In this document: one piece after another, positions 41,624 to 49,603 of the stretch
Position numbering within the stretch: position 1 is the stretch's first letter
Layout: each line of letters begins with the position of its first letter
Assembly (NCBI RefSeq): GCF_900109135.1
Contig: NZ_FNYT01000021.1
Location: forward strand, 1 to 55,853
Source: Trichococcus ilyis
GTDB taxonomy: Bacteria; Bacillota; Bacilli; Lactobacillales; Aerococcaceae
DNA: 55,853 nt
Reading direction: 5' to 3'
Position numbers and translations under genes: made by a program
The notes under the pieces: generated by a model
Database searches by the model: none
What the model saw: the letters and a program-made list of their open reading frames with translations, nothing else
Told to the model about the DNA's origin: nothing

Positions 41624-42043
41624 CATGTTTGCGCGGATTTCTTCTGCCAATGCTTCATAAGCATCGTCCGTCAAAGTCACGCGGCCTGGGTTCATGTCGA
41701 AAGTCGAGCCCCATTCGAAAGCGTCCTCTTTGTATTTCGGCACCAAGTGGAAATGCAAGTGCTTGCCGGTATCACCGTAAGCGCCGTAGTTCACTTTTTC
41801 AGGGCTGAAAGCTTTGTGCAAAGCGTTCGCCACTTTGGCGATGTCGGCGAAGTAGCCGTTGCGTTCCTCATCCATAATGTTCACCAATTCGCTCACGTGG
41901 TCTTTGTAGGCAACAATCACACGGCCTTTATGGCTTTGTTCTTTAAAAACATAGACTTTGCTGTATGGCAATTCGCAGCATGGGTAACCGAAAGCCGCCA
42001 CCAACTCGCCTTCCATGCAATAAGCGCAATTTTCATCTTTCAT
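41621..42043 (-). CDS. HIT family hydrolase/nucleotide-binding protein
   Basis: The 140-residue product has the histidine-triad motif GKHLHFHLVPK near 88, which binds and cleaves nucleoside phosphoramidates or similar substrates. An N-terminal C-x-x-C-type pair (ENCAYCMEG) and a later CC may hold zinc, as in some HIT proteins. The start at 42043 follows GGAGG; a longer frame begins 12 codons upstream. The stop codon is part of the repeat sequence at 41579-41623. Confidence 0.9.
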   Translation of the reverse strand: MKDENCAYCMEGELVAAFGYPCCELPYSKVYVFKEQSHKGRVIVAYKDHVSELVNIMDEERNGYFADIAKVANALHKAFSPEKVNYGAYGDTGKHLHFHLVPKYKEDAFEWGSTFDMNPGRVTLTDDAYEALAEEIRANM

Positions 42044-42078
42044 CAAAACAGACCTCCCAGAAATGTACTTTCGGTTCA

Positions 42079-42269
42079 TTATAGCACTTTTAAGCGCCTA
42101 CATTTTGTCGATAATCCAACAGTATTGCGGACAAAATGTGAACACCATATCGCTGTTCCCTGTCCATATGATCCGCTCTCGGTGGACATAATAAACAGCA
42201 CCAAAGCAACGGCGCAGATGATGCCGTACACAAGGGCGTGCCTGCCGATGCCTTCGTGAATGATGACGT
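42079..42269 (-). other. Gap with a possible small membrane-protein relic
   Basis: On the minus strand an open frame of good codon use without a start codon reads SLNVIIHEGIGRHALVYGI and then a hydrophobic ICAVALVLFIMST, following a GGAGG site. It looks like the beginning of a small membrane protein that has lost its start codon. The tail past that point looks random. CATTTTGTC/GACAAAATG pair at 42102-42139. I do not recognise a family, and this call is weak. Confidence 0.25.
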
Positions 42270-43013
42270 TTAGGCTTCCTCCAAAAAAATTTGAAGCGCT
42301 TTGCAGTATTGTTCCGGATGAAGCAGTATTTCACCATGGCCAAACCCCGCAAATAGGGTGTCCTTCCCATTTGGGAAAACTTTTCTTATTTTTTTGGCGC
42401 CTTTCGCAGCCAGCTTTTCATTGGTTCCATACCAACAAGCCAGCCTAACGCCGGCATAAGGTTCCATTTTATCTATATGCGAGAACAGTGATGCCGCATC
42501 ATAGAAAGCATTCTCGAGTGTTTTTCTTGAAATGTCGGCATATAAAAGTTCATCCAGCATTTTAGGCGTAATTCCTCCAAGTTTCAGAAACCAATTCATC
42601 TTCCCTTTCAGCACTTGTTCGCCAAACCATCCGGCAAATTTAGATGCTGGTTTATTGAATATACCAAGCGACATGTCCGCAGTCCCATCCAGGACGATAT
42701 TTCCTACTATTACGTTTCTGCGGTATGCCGTCAATAATGCCGTAATGCAGCCTAGCGATGAGCCGCAGATCACGTCAAGCTTCCCACCAAGGTTATGTTG
42801 AATATATGCCTCAACCTGTTCCGCTTCCTGTTCTCCATTTGTATAATCGGTTTCCTCTTCCGGGTCATGCCCATCAAGTCCGGCAGCAACGACATGAAAA
42901 TCAGCTGCAAGCAAAGGAATCAATTTACCGAAACTTTTCTCCCATGTCGTTCCAAGTCCATGGATGAGCATAACCGATTTTCTGCCTCGATTTCCAAATT
43001 CATGGAATCTCAT
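42270..43013 (-). CDS. Alpha/beta hydrolase
   Basis: The 247-residue product has the oxyanion region LIHGLGTTWEKSF at the N-terminus, the nucleophile elbow CGSSLGC near 85 and a C-terminal histidine in GFGHGEILLHPEQY. An acidic residue likely comes from the YGTNE region. The substrate is unknown. The start ATG follows AGGAGG by eight bases, and it lies 14 bases behind the GyrI-like gene, so the two are probably co-transcribed. Confidence 0.85.
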   Translation of the reverse strand: MRFHEFGNRGRKSVMLIHGLGTTWEKSFGKLIPLLAADFHVVAAGLDGHDPEEETDYTNGEQEAEQVEAYIQHNLGGKLDVICGSSLGCITALLTAYRRNVIVGNIVLDGTADMSLGIFNKPASKFAGWFGEQVLKGKMNWFLKLGGITPKMLDELLYADISRKTLENAFYDAASLFSHIDKMEPYAGVRLACWYGTNEKLAAKGAKKIRKVFPNGKDTLFAGFGHGEILLHPEQYCKALQIFLEEA

Positions 43014-43027
43014 GCCACGAGCCTCCT

Positions 43028-43684
43028 TTATTTCCTGATTGGATGGCGGACGACCGTCTTCATCTTTTCCGGGGCAACTTTGCGCGGATCATTCAGGTAG
43101 ATCTCATGGTGCCTGCGGATAATGCCGTCCGGCAGCACATCCGAAATGCCATTGACGTATCCATTGGCTGCAGCAAAGTCATCGATGGCCTTAACCGTTA
43201 CAGCTTCGGTGTCATATGGACCCATATGCAGCATCTGCACGCAAAGCCCTTCCGTGAACTCCTGCAACCTTGCTTTGGAAAGTTCAAGCTCCGGCTTCTT
43301 TTTCTTCAATTCATCGACAGCCCAGCGGAATACTCCCTCGGTGACAAATTCCGGCTGCCGGATCATCGCCGTCCAAATCAGTTGGTCCTTCTGGCTCGTG
43401 TCAAAAGGACGATCAATTTCCGTCCACCAGAGGCCCTCCAATGGCGGCACGACGTATTCAAAAAAATCAGCGGGGGCATTCCCGCTTTTGTTGCTCATTC
43501 TGATCGTGTAGGCCAATCCATAAAGCATTTCGATCGCTTTCGCGTATTCCCCCGCTTCCTCATTGGGGTTCCCCTTGCCGTCAACCATGATGAAGGTCAT
43601 TTTCGGCACATCGACTATCATAGGTACTGTCTTCGGCTGGTAAAGGTTTTTTTCTACCTTTTTGTAATCCATCGGACTCGACAT
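43028..43684 (-). CDS. GyrI-like domain protein, longer form
   Basis: The 218-residue product belongs to the GyrI-like group with an extended N-terminal part: MTFIMVDGKGNPNEEAGEY near 30, GLAYTIRMSNK near 57, VVPPLEGLWWTE near 77, and CVQMLHMGPYDTEAVTV near 150, the ligand-loop pattern. NDPRKVAPEKMKTVVRHPI closes it. Relatives bind hydrophobic drugs, and some hydrolyse cyclopropanoid toxins. The activity here is unproven. The start follows GAGGAGG. The hydrolase gene follows closely. Confidence 0.85.
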   Translation of the reverse strand: MSSPMDYKKVEKNLYQPKTVPMIVDVPKMTFIMVDGKGNPNEEAGEYAKAIEMLYGLAYTIRMSNKSGNAPADFFEYVVPPLEGLWWTEIDRPFDTSQKDQLIWTAMIRQPEFVTEGVFRWAVDELKKKKPELELSKARLQEFTEGLCVQMLHMGPYDTEAVTVKAIDDFAAANGYVNGISDVLPDGIIRRHHEIYLNDPRKVAPEKMKTVVRHPIRK

Positions 43685-43699
43685 TTCTACTTGCCTCCT

Positions 43700-44302
43700 C
43701 TATTCTTCCGCATATCCAAAAAATTCCAGGATTTTTTCCAGAACTTGGTATTCCGGAACGTACCCATAGCCGGCAGACTCACCTTCACTGATGCTGAACG
43801 GCGCCGACCCGATCATCGTTTCCTGATGGATTATGGTTCCGGCAGCCCTGTCCAGGATGGTTATCTGGACATAGCGCGTGTAGGCAATGCCTTCATTCGA
43901 ATAGGTTCCGGTCTCCATGTAATATTGGCGCAATTTAACCAAGACATTCATCTCCGCATCCGACTTGGCCTGCAGTTCCTCCGGCAAATCAAGATAATGC
44001 CGCGAATAGACGTACTTTTCTCCGGCGTCTCCTTCCACAGATTCATCGTTTTCGATGATGAAAACTTTCGCCGGCGTTGGAGCAGGCCCTTCCGCAAGCA
44101 TACCTTCGATGGCGGCATAAGCATCCACATTCCCGACCAGGTCGCTGTTTTCCAGTTCACTGATCCGGCTCTCCCTGATCGCTTCGGAATCCAATGCTGA
44201 GTCGGATTCTTTGCTGGGAGAACCGCAGCCCGAAAAGATAAACAACAACAGCGACATCATGATGAAGAAAAATTTGGTTTGGTGTTTGTTGATTCTGGTC
44301 AT
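43700..44302 (-). CDS. Lipoprotein, unknown function
   Basis: The 200-residue product has a signal peptide ending in lipobox LFIFSGC near residue 24, so it should be lipid-anchored outside the membrane. The mature part has acidic patches (ESDSALDSEAIRE) and a beta-rich domain with RYVQITILDRAAGTIIHQE near 135. I do not recognise a family. The start at 44302 follows AGGGAGGAA. Its stop lies 15 bases before the GyrI-like gene start on the same strand. Confidence 0.65.
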   Translation of the reverse strand: MTRINKHQTKFFFIMMSLLLFIFSGCGSPSKESDSALDSEAIRESRISELENSDLVGNVDAYAAIEGMLAEGPAPTPAKVFIIENDESVEGDAGEKYVYSRHYLDLPEELQAKSDAEMNVLVKLRQYYMETGTYSNEGIAYTRYVQITILDRAAGTIIHQETMIGSAPFSISEGESAGYGYVPEYQVLEKILEFFGYAEE

Positions 44303-44451
44303 CAGAAATTCCTCCCTGAACTGATGCGACTTGTGGAAAAAGGAAGAGGAGTGACTGAAACGGAAACTTCGCAACCGCTATCATTCGACCTCATTATAAC
44401 ACTTTTCCAACCCGAGAATCGCCTGCAACCGCACCCAAAGAAGCGCAAGAA

Positions 44452-44494
44452 AAACCAAATAAACATTTTTGAATCGGAAATGTTTATTTGGTTT
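44452..44494. terminator. 17-base perfect hairpin behind the AbiEi gene
   Basis: AAACCAAATAAACATTT pairs perfectly with its complement around nine bases. It starts inside the last codons of the AbiEii stub, so it probably ends the AbiEi message. The remaining bases to 44302 show only AT-rich non-coding sequence and probably hold the lipoprotein promoter. Confidence 0.7.
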
Positions 44495-44546
44495 GAACCA
44501 TGTTATTTATCCAGTCCTTGAGTTGCTTAGGGCTGCTAACTTTCAC
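44484..44546 (-). pseudogene. N-terminal stub of an AbiEii toxin gene (20 codons)
   Basis: Starting at a GTG that overlaps the AbiEi stop codon (ATGTGA) and preceded by GGAGG, the frame reads KVSSPKQLKDWINNMVQTK and then a stop. This is the typical beginning of AbiEii nucleotidyltransferase toxins. The stop is followed by the hairpin at 44452-44494, and none of the remaining toxin is seen in the gap. It is the trace of a toxin deleted behind the antitoxin. The match is short, so I hold it with moderate confidence. Confidence 0.6.
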
Positions 44547-45139
44547 ATTAATACCTCCATATATTTCTGGACAGCATCTCTGACATTAAAAATTTCCGCA
44601 TATTTGAGCAACTTGGCATAGTCTGCCTCTGGTCCCTTCAGATATTTTTTGACTGCCTCAAGCACCAAATCACTATCCAAAATATTTCTCTTTCTAAGGC
44701 AGTCGCAGATTGTTCTCTCTCTATCATACACCTTTACCTTGTTGCCATAAGGGGTTACCATTTCAATGACACCCATGGAATGAAGCGCTTCTGCTACATA
44801 AAAAAATCGATAATGCTCTTTATCTTTCAAAAGTCTGGTGTTGAATCCCGAAGGAATAGTAAGCATCAACTGATAAGGCGTACGGTCGGAAAGGTCATGA
44901 AAATAAAGAGCCGTTTCGTGCGAAAAAATTCCTTTTTGGCATCTGTATTGGGTCAAAAAAAATTCATCCTCAATAAAATTTGGATCCATATACAGCCCTC
45001 GCTCAATTTTTTCAATCTCTCCCGATTGGCTCATCCGTTGTAAAGTTTTGTATGCTACACCTTTCTCTTTGACTTGGCCGGCAGTTATCAAACCATTATT
45101 TTCTTTCAACACTTTTAAGACTAAATCCCTTTGATTCAT
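44543..45139 (-). CDS. AbiEi-type antitoxin (type IV toxin-antitoxin), orphan
   Basis: The 198-residue product has an N-terminal winged helix (LKVLKENNGLITAGQVKEKGVAYKTLQRM, then EKIERGLYMD) and the AbiEi C-terminal part (FSHETALYFHDLSDRTPYQLMLTIPSGFN and RTICDCLRKRN). AbiEi counters the AbiEii nucleotidyltransferase toxin without binding it and represses its own promoter. Here the toxin gene is only a stub. The start is taken at 45139 (MNQRD) behind GGTGA; an ATG at 45160 lies within the operator. A 19-base inverted repeat covers its promoter. Confidence 0.85.
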   Translation of the reverse strand: MNQRDLVLKVLKENNGLITAGQVKEKGVAYKTLQRMSQSGEIEKIERGLYMDPNFIEDEFFLTQYRCQKGIFSHETALYFHDLSDRTPYQLMLTIPSGFNTRLLKDKEHYRFFYVAEALHSMGVIEMVTPYGNKVKVYDRERTICDCLRKRNILDSDLVLEAVKKYLKGPEADYAKLLKYAEIFNVRDAVQKYMEVLM

Positions 45140-45159
45140 CGGATTTTCACCGCTCTCCA

Positions 45160-45207
45160 TGTCATTTCCGTTCGTATACATTCTATAATATACGAACGGA
45201 AATGACA
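45160..45207 (-). promoter_or_regulatory. AbiEi autoregulatory operator and promoter
   Basis: A perfect 19-base inverted repeat (TGTCATTTCCGTTCGTATA and its complement) surrounds a ten-base centre. The minus-strand promoter TTGTCA-17-TAGAAT lies inside it, so binding at the arms would block the polymerase. AbiEi proteins are known to bind such repeats. The AbiEi start follows directly. Confidence 0.8.
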
Positions 45208-45324
45208 AACGAAACAAGTAATTAATTGGTCTCTAATCACTCCCTTATTTTAGGCCCACAATACGGCGGCTCTATTTAAAATGTACGTTTTTATTGCATT
45301 TCAGCTTTTAATATTTGCAATTCA

Positions 45325-45365
45325 AAAAGACCATACAGACTTCAGGAAAAAGTCTGTATGGCCTT
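45325..45365 (-). terminator. Terminator of the Old Yellow Enzyme gene
   Basis: AAAGACCATACAGACT pairs with AGTCTGTATGGCCTTT over a short loop; on the minus strand T follow. It lies ten bases behind the stop codon. The stretch 45208-45324 shows no gene. Confidence 0.85.
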
Positions 45366-45374
45366 TCTGATTGT

Positions 45375-46481
45375 TTATTTACCCAAACGGTCCGGCATCA
45401 TGAATTCCATGAAGCCCCAGACGCCGTTCGCAAGGAACAGTTCTTCGCGGTCGTAGTGGGATATTGCTTGGCGGATCAGCTCGTCCTTTTTGTCGAGGGC
45501 TTTCGCGCCCCAATGCGGATCGATCAGCAAAGCCCGTCCGACGGCAACAAGCTCCGAATTTTCCAGTACTTGCTCCGCGTCCACGCTCGTGCGGACGTCA
45601 CCGACACCGACCAACGGCACGCGTCCGTTGATCAGTTCATGGATGTACGCCATCATACTTTTCTCTTTATGGTCCTCCGAAACGGAAACGAGTTGGCTGT
45701 CACGCAAGGAAATATGCAGATAGTCCAAGCCTTTGTCGGCCAATTGGTCCACCAGGAACAGCGTATCGGCAAAACGGATGCCAGGATTTTCATATTCCTC
45801 GGGTGAAAAGCGGTAACCGACGATAAAATTCTCGGCGCCTGACTCATCCACGACCGCCGTCACTTCATCAACCAATTTGTCGATGAAACGGAATCTCTTT
45901 TCCAGGCTGCCGCCCCATTCATCGTCCCGGCGGTTGGAGTGCGGCGAGAAGAATTGTTGCAACAAATAAGTATTGGCGCCGTGCAGTTCCACACCGTCAA
46001 ATCCGGCTTCGATCGCGCGACGGGTAGCGGCTTTGAAGTTTTCGATCAAATCCAATATTTCGTCATCGGCCAATGCTCTCGGCGTTTCCGCGTTCGGTCT
46101 TTCGGCAGCGATCGCACTCGGCGCCACCGGTTGAACACCGCGCAAGACGCTGGAATCCGTCATGCGTCCGCCGTGGAAAATCTGCAGGATGGCTTTCGTG
46201 CCGTTCTTCTTGATGGCCGCCGCCAGTTTGCTTAGGCCCGGGATGAACACATCGGATGCTACGCTCAATTCGCCTTCCCAGCCCTTGCCGTCGTTCTGCA
46301 CATTCGCCGCACCTGTGATGACCGCGCCGATTTCGCCGGAACGGAGTGCGTAGTAATTGATTTCGTCGGATGTCACGACACCGTCATAGAAACTCATCTT
46401 TGTTGTCATCGGCGCCATCATGATGCGGTTCTTCAGCTCAAGGCCGCGTTTGAAAGTCAGTTTGCTGTTCATTGTTGACAT
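45375..46481 (-). CDS. Old Yellow Enzyme-type NADH:flavin oxidoreductase
   Basis: The 368-residue product is an FMN-binding TIM barrel with KNRIMMAPMTT near 20, ILQIFHGGRMT near 98, GFDGVELHGANTYLLQQFFSPHSNRRDDEWGG near 155 and VGVGDVRT near 290. The ELHGA and FFSP stretches hold substrate. Relatives reduce alpha,beta-unsaturated carbonyl compounds or serve in bile-acid or cinnamate reduction. The substrate is unknown. The start follows AGGGGAGAG. It has its own terminator. A palindrome lies upstream. Confidence 0.92.
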   Translation of the reverse strand: MSTMNSKLTFKRGLELKNRIMMAPMTTKMSFYDGVVTSDEINYYALRSGEIGAVITGAANVQNDGKGWEGELSVASDVFIPGLSKLAAAIKKNGTKAILQIFHGGRMTDSSVLRGVQPVAPSAIAAERPNAETPRALADDEILDLIENFKAATRRAIEAGFDGVELHGANTYLLQQFFSPHSNRRDDEWGGSLEKRFRFIDKLVDEVTAVVDESGAENFIVGYRFSPEEYENPGIRFADTLFLVDQLADKGLDYLHISLRDSQLVSVSEDHKEKSMMAYIHELINGRVPLVGVGDVRTSVDAEQVLENSELVAVGRALLIDPHWGAKALDKKDELIRQAISHYDREELFLANGVWGFMEFMMPDRLGK

Positions 46482-46564
46482 ATTTTTCTCTCCCCTTGGA
46501 TCGCTTTATTTCATTCTACCGAGCCTGCCGGAAAAAGCCTAACAGAATGTTCTGCTCCTAAAAT

Positions 46565-46578
46565 TGCATGCGCATGCA
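46565..46578. promoter_or_regulatory. Palindrome upstream of the Old Yellow Enzyme gene
   Basis: TGCATGCGCATGCA is a perfect 14-base palindrome about 85 bases before the start codon, in an AT-rich stretch. It may be an operator for an unseen regulator. No promoter box around it is convincing. Confidence 0.35.
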
Positions 46579-46660
46579 TATATCTTATAACAAGTAGTTA
46601 TTTTTTGCAAGAACCGCGTTTTTGAAAGTAAGTCTTCGGAAAAAGGACTGCCAGTCATGC

Positions 46661-46700
46661 AAAAAAACTGCGAAGAAGGCAACACGCCCGCCTCCGCAGT
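46661..46700 (-). terminator. Terminator of the SDR gene
   Basis: ACTGCG and CGCAGT pair over a GC-rich loop with an inner GG/CC pair; on the minus strand a run of T follows. It lies about 30 bases behind the SDR stop codon. Confidence 0.65.
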
Positions 46701-46733
46701 CTGTATCCATCATTGCCTGTTCCGGAATTCCGA

Positions 46734-47558
46734 TCAGTAGTCCGTCTGTGTGCTGACGGCGCTCCAGTCCTCGATCTCCTGCAGCCGCTCCTTCATCTCA
46801 GCAGACACGATTTTGACGGCATCCGATCCGAGCAACAAGCGTTTCGGAAGGGTTTCTTTCTGGATGGTTTCGTAAATGACTTCCCCAGCTTTGTCCGGAT
46901 CGCCAGGCTGATCCTGATTGTCGACGATGTTCTCTTTTCTCGTTTTCCAGGCTGTTTCGGCGTAATCCTCGATCTGCTGCTGCGTCCCTTTCAGGGAAGT
47001 GTCGTAGAATTTGGTGCGGAAGGCGCCGGGTTCAACGGTCATGACTTTGATCCCCAATGGCGCGACTTCCTTCATCAGGCCGTCCGTCATCAGTTCCAAC
47101 GCGGCTTTGGATGCGGCGTAATAGCCGGAACCGACACCGGAACGGGCTGCGGCAATCGAGGAAACATTGATGATGGCGCCGTTTTTCTGAGCCCGCATGT
47201 AAGGCAGTACTTGCTTGATCAATGCAATCGGGCCGAAGAAATTCGTGTCAAACAGCAGATTCACGCTTTCTTCTTCGCCTTCTTCAACGGACGAACGATA
47301 GCCGTAGCCGGCGTTGTTCACAAGGATATCCACTCCGCCGAACTTGTCCTCTGCCGCTTTCACAGCCTTCGCGATGCTCGCTTTGTCTGTGATATCCAAA
47401 GCTATTGAAATGGCCGCATCAGGGTAATCTGCGATGATATCCGCCACTGTAGAAATATCCCGTGCAGTCACGACCGCATTCTCCCCATGCTTTAAAACTG
47501 CCTTTGCAATCCCTCTGCCGATGCCGCTTGAGCAGCCTGTAATCAACCATGTTGTCAT
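46734..47558 (-). CDS. Short-chain dehydrogenase/reductase
   Basis: The 274-residue product has the cofactor motif TGCSSGIGRGI near 8, NNAGYGY near 84, and the catalytic Ser and the YxxxK of GSGYYAASKAALE near 148-155. It reduces or oxidises an unknown hydroxyl or carbonyl group with NAD(P)H. The start at 47558 follows GGAAGGA; a longer frame begins 13 codons earlier. The promoter is of MerR type, so it may respond to a stress signal. Confidence 0.92.
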   Translation of the reverse strand: MTTWLITGCSSGIGRGIAKAVLKHGENAVVTARDISTVADIIADYPDAAISIALDITDKASIAKAVKAAEDKFGGVDILVNNAGYGYRSSVEEGEEESVNLLFDTNFFGPIALIKQVLPYMRAQKNGAIINVSSIAAARSGVGSGYYAASKAALELMTDGLMKEVAPLGIKVMTVEPGAFRTKFYDTSLKGTQQQIEDYAETAWKTRKENIVDNQDQPGDPDKAGEVIYETIQKETLPKRLLLGSDAVKIVSAEMKERLQEIEDWSAVSTQTDY

Positions 47559-47643
47559 ATTGTTTCCTTCCTTTCCGAAGCTGTTTGTTTTGATCATTGC
47601 GCCCTAATGCAAAATCAAAAGCGCCCTTCGCGTTACAGGAAGA

Positions 47644-47674
47644 AGTATACACCTTGGAGCGCGCTCCAAGGGAA
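47644..47674 (-). promoter_or_regulatory. MerR-type promoter of the SDR gene
   Basis: On the minus strand TTCCCT and TATACT are separated by 19 bases, two longer than usual, and the spacer is filled by the 18-base palindrome CTTGGAGCGCGCTCCAAG (47653-47670). A long spacer holding a dyad is the known architecture for MerR-family activators. The CTTGGAG arms match MerR proteins that control aldehyde-stress and reductase genes. The regulator gene is not in the window. Confidence 0.75.
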
Positions 47675-47753
47675 GCGTTTTTATATGTTTTAGGTAAATA
47701 TCCGGGAAATGTGCATGCTGCGCATGGCGGAAAACCCTCGGGGAAAGACTGTG

Positions 47754-47929
47754 CTCCGGTGAAACCGGCCTCGCCGAAGTTCAGGATCTGCATTCGGTCT
47801 GTCCTCCGGTGAACAGTGCTTCCCCGGAGTTGGGCGTATTTTTCGGCGCTGTCCTCCGGCGAACGTGGCTTCCCCGGAGTTGGAGTCCGATTTCTCGACG
47901 TCCTCCGGCGAACACGGCCTTCGCCGGAG
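47754..47929. repeat. Tandem 50-base hairpin repeat, four units
   Basis: Four hairpins follow each other with starts at 47754, 47804, 47854 and 47903. The last one is a perfect ten-base stem (CTCCGGCGAA/TTCGCCGGAG over seven bases); the middle two have one mismatch and the first is decayed. The loop sequences differ and the linkers are of similar length. The GGTGAACA and CGCCGG words match the units at 32.5 kb. No reading frame is credible in this stretch between the SDR promoter and the citF stop. Confidence 0.85.
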
Positions 47930-48015
47930 CTGCCGAACCGCGCAAGCGATCGGATCGTTCAACTGCAAATAACGCGGAACAGGCAGCCTGCCCATCCCGC
48001 GTTCCAAATCCTGTT

Positions 48016-49575
48016 CTAGTCCAATTCCATCGGTTTGATCTTGCGCACGACATCGAGGATCGTGCCGTCGCGGGCTTCCACGATGGCAACGACATCATCT
48101 TCCCATTCCAGGTCGTCCGGCGTGCCGATCATGCTGTAGGCTTTTTCCTGCAAAGATTCGATGGTGACATGCTTGATGCCGGCCTCGTCCAAGTAGCCAA
48201 TGATGTCTTGGCGTAGCGGATTGACGGCGATGCCGTAGTCCGTGACCAGCACGTCCACGCAGTCGCCCGGCGTCGTTACCGTAACGACATCTTTGCAGAC
48301 GGTCGCCATGCGGCCGCGCGTCAATGGCGTCACGATGATGCAGCACTTGCTTCCGGCAGCCGTATCCGGGTGCCCGCCCGGAGCGCCGCGCAGCACGCCG
48401 TCGGAACCGGTGATGACATTGACGTTGAAGTTCGTGTCGATTTCTAATGCGGAAAGGACAACGAAATCCAGCTTGTTGACGTAAGCGCCTTTGTTGGCCG
48501 GGTTCGCGTATTCGCTCAGGTCGATTTCGACGTGGTTCGGATTCTTGAAGATGTGATCGATGGCGCCCTGATCGAAGTCCTGCGTATCCAGGATGCGGCC
48601 GACCAGACCTTTATCCATCAGATCGCAGATCGCTTTGCTGGTGCCGCCCAAAGCGAAGCTCATCTTGATGCCTTTTTCGAGCATATGCTTTTCCAGGAAG
48701 CGGTTGACGGCCAGAGAAGGCCCGCCGACCCCTGTCTGGAACGAGAAACCGTCCTTGAAGTAAGGATTGGCCGCGATGACATTCGCGACATTTTCGGCCA
48801 TCATCAATTCGCGCGGATTGTCGGTCATGCGCGCTTCTTTGGTGGAGATTTTGGTTGCATCACCGACTTCATCGACCACGCAGACGCAGTCGACGTCGAT
48901 GGATGAAATCGAGGACGGCAAATTCGGGTATTCAACGATCGTATCCGTCACGATGACTACATGATCCGCGAAATGTGTGTCGTGGATCGCAAAGCCGAGC
49001 GAGCCGCAATTATTCCTGCCGCCGATGCCGCTTGAGTTGCCGCAGCAATCGGATGACGCAACCGCCAGGAAGGCGATGTCGATGTGCACATCGCCCGTTT
49101 CGATGGCGCGTGGACGGCCGCCGTGGCTGCGGATGATGGCCGGCGTCTTCAGTTTTCCTGCCGAGATGACTTCGCCGATGCGGCCGCGGACACCTGAAGT
49201 CTGCACACCGATGATTTTGCCTTGTTCGATGTAGTCGGCGAAGTTATCCTGGGCGTTGCCCAATGAAGTGGCCGCCACTGTGATGTCCTTCAAGCCCATA
49301 TCTTCGATCAGTACTTTCGCGACCATGCTCGCGACATAATCCCCTTCGCGGAATTCCGTATGGAACGAGAAGGTCATGCCGTCGTGCGCTCCGCACTTTT
49401 CGCAAGCCTCGCGGATGCTTTGGACGATTTTGCTCTCCTGCGGCGTTTCGTAGCGTCGTGTCCGCGGCGTAGCCTTCTGGAAATACTTGCCGTCCATATA
49501 GCCCTTGCCTTGATAAACTTCTTTTCCTTCACCCAACAACTGGTCCGGAATTTCTCTTCCTACTGCATTTTTCAT
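48016..49575 (-). CDS. citF: Citrate lyase alpha subunit (citrate CoA-transferase)
   Basis: The 519-residue product moves the acyl carrier protein onto citrate. It has FSFHTEFREGDYVASMVAKVL near 82, DCCGNSSGIGGRNNCGSLGF near 185, and MSFALGGTSKAICDLMDKG near 335, all typical of CitF. I use the ATG at 49575 (MKNAVGRE), preceded by GGAAGTGG; the frame upstream is a shadow of citE. It is the last gene of citDEF and ends before the tandem hairpins. Confidence 0.96.
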   Translation of the reverse strand: MKNAVGREIPDQLLGEGKEVYQGKGYMDGKYFQKATPRTRRYETPQESKIVQSIREACEKCGAHDGMTFSFHTEFREGDYVASMVAKVLIEDMGLKDITVAATSLGNAQDNFADYIEQGKIIGVQTSGVRGRIGEVISAGKLKTPAIIRSHGGRPRAIETGDVHIDIAFLAVASSDCCGNSSGIGGRNNCGSLGFAIHDTHFADHVVIVTDTIVEYPNLPSSISSIDVDCVCVVDEVGDATKISTKEARMTDNPRELMMAENVANVIAANPYFKDGFSFQTGVGGPSLAVNRFLEKHMLEKGIKMSFALGGTSKAICDLMDKGLVGRILDTQDFDQGAIDHIFKNPNHVEIDLSEYANPANKGAYVNKLDFVVLSALEIDTNFNVNVITGSDGVLRGAPGGHPDTAAGSKCCIIVTPLTRGRMATVCKDVVTVTTPGDCVDVLVTDYGIAVNPLRQDIIGYLDEAGIKHVTIESLQEKAYSMIGTPDDLEWEDDVVAIVEARDGTILDVVRKIKPMELD

Positions 49576-49603
49576 TGATGGATCCACTTCCTTTCCTGTC
49601 TTT

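Noticed and set aside
47754-47929. CRISPR array or tandem terminators
   Set aside because: Spacers are short and partly shared, and the hairpins have no T-runs.
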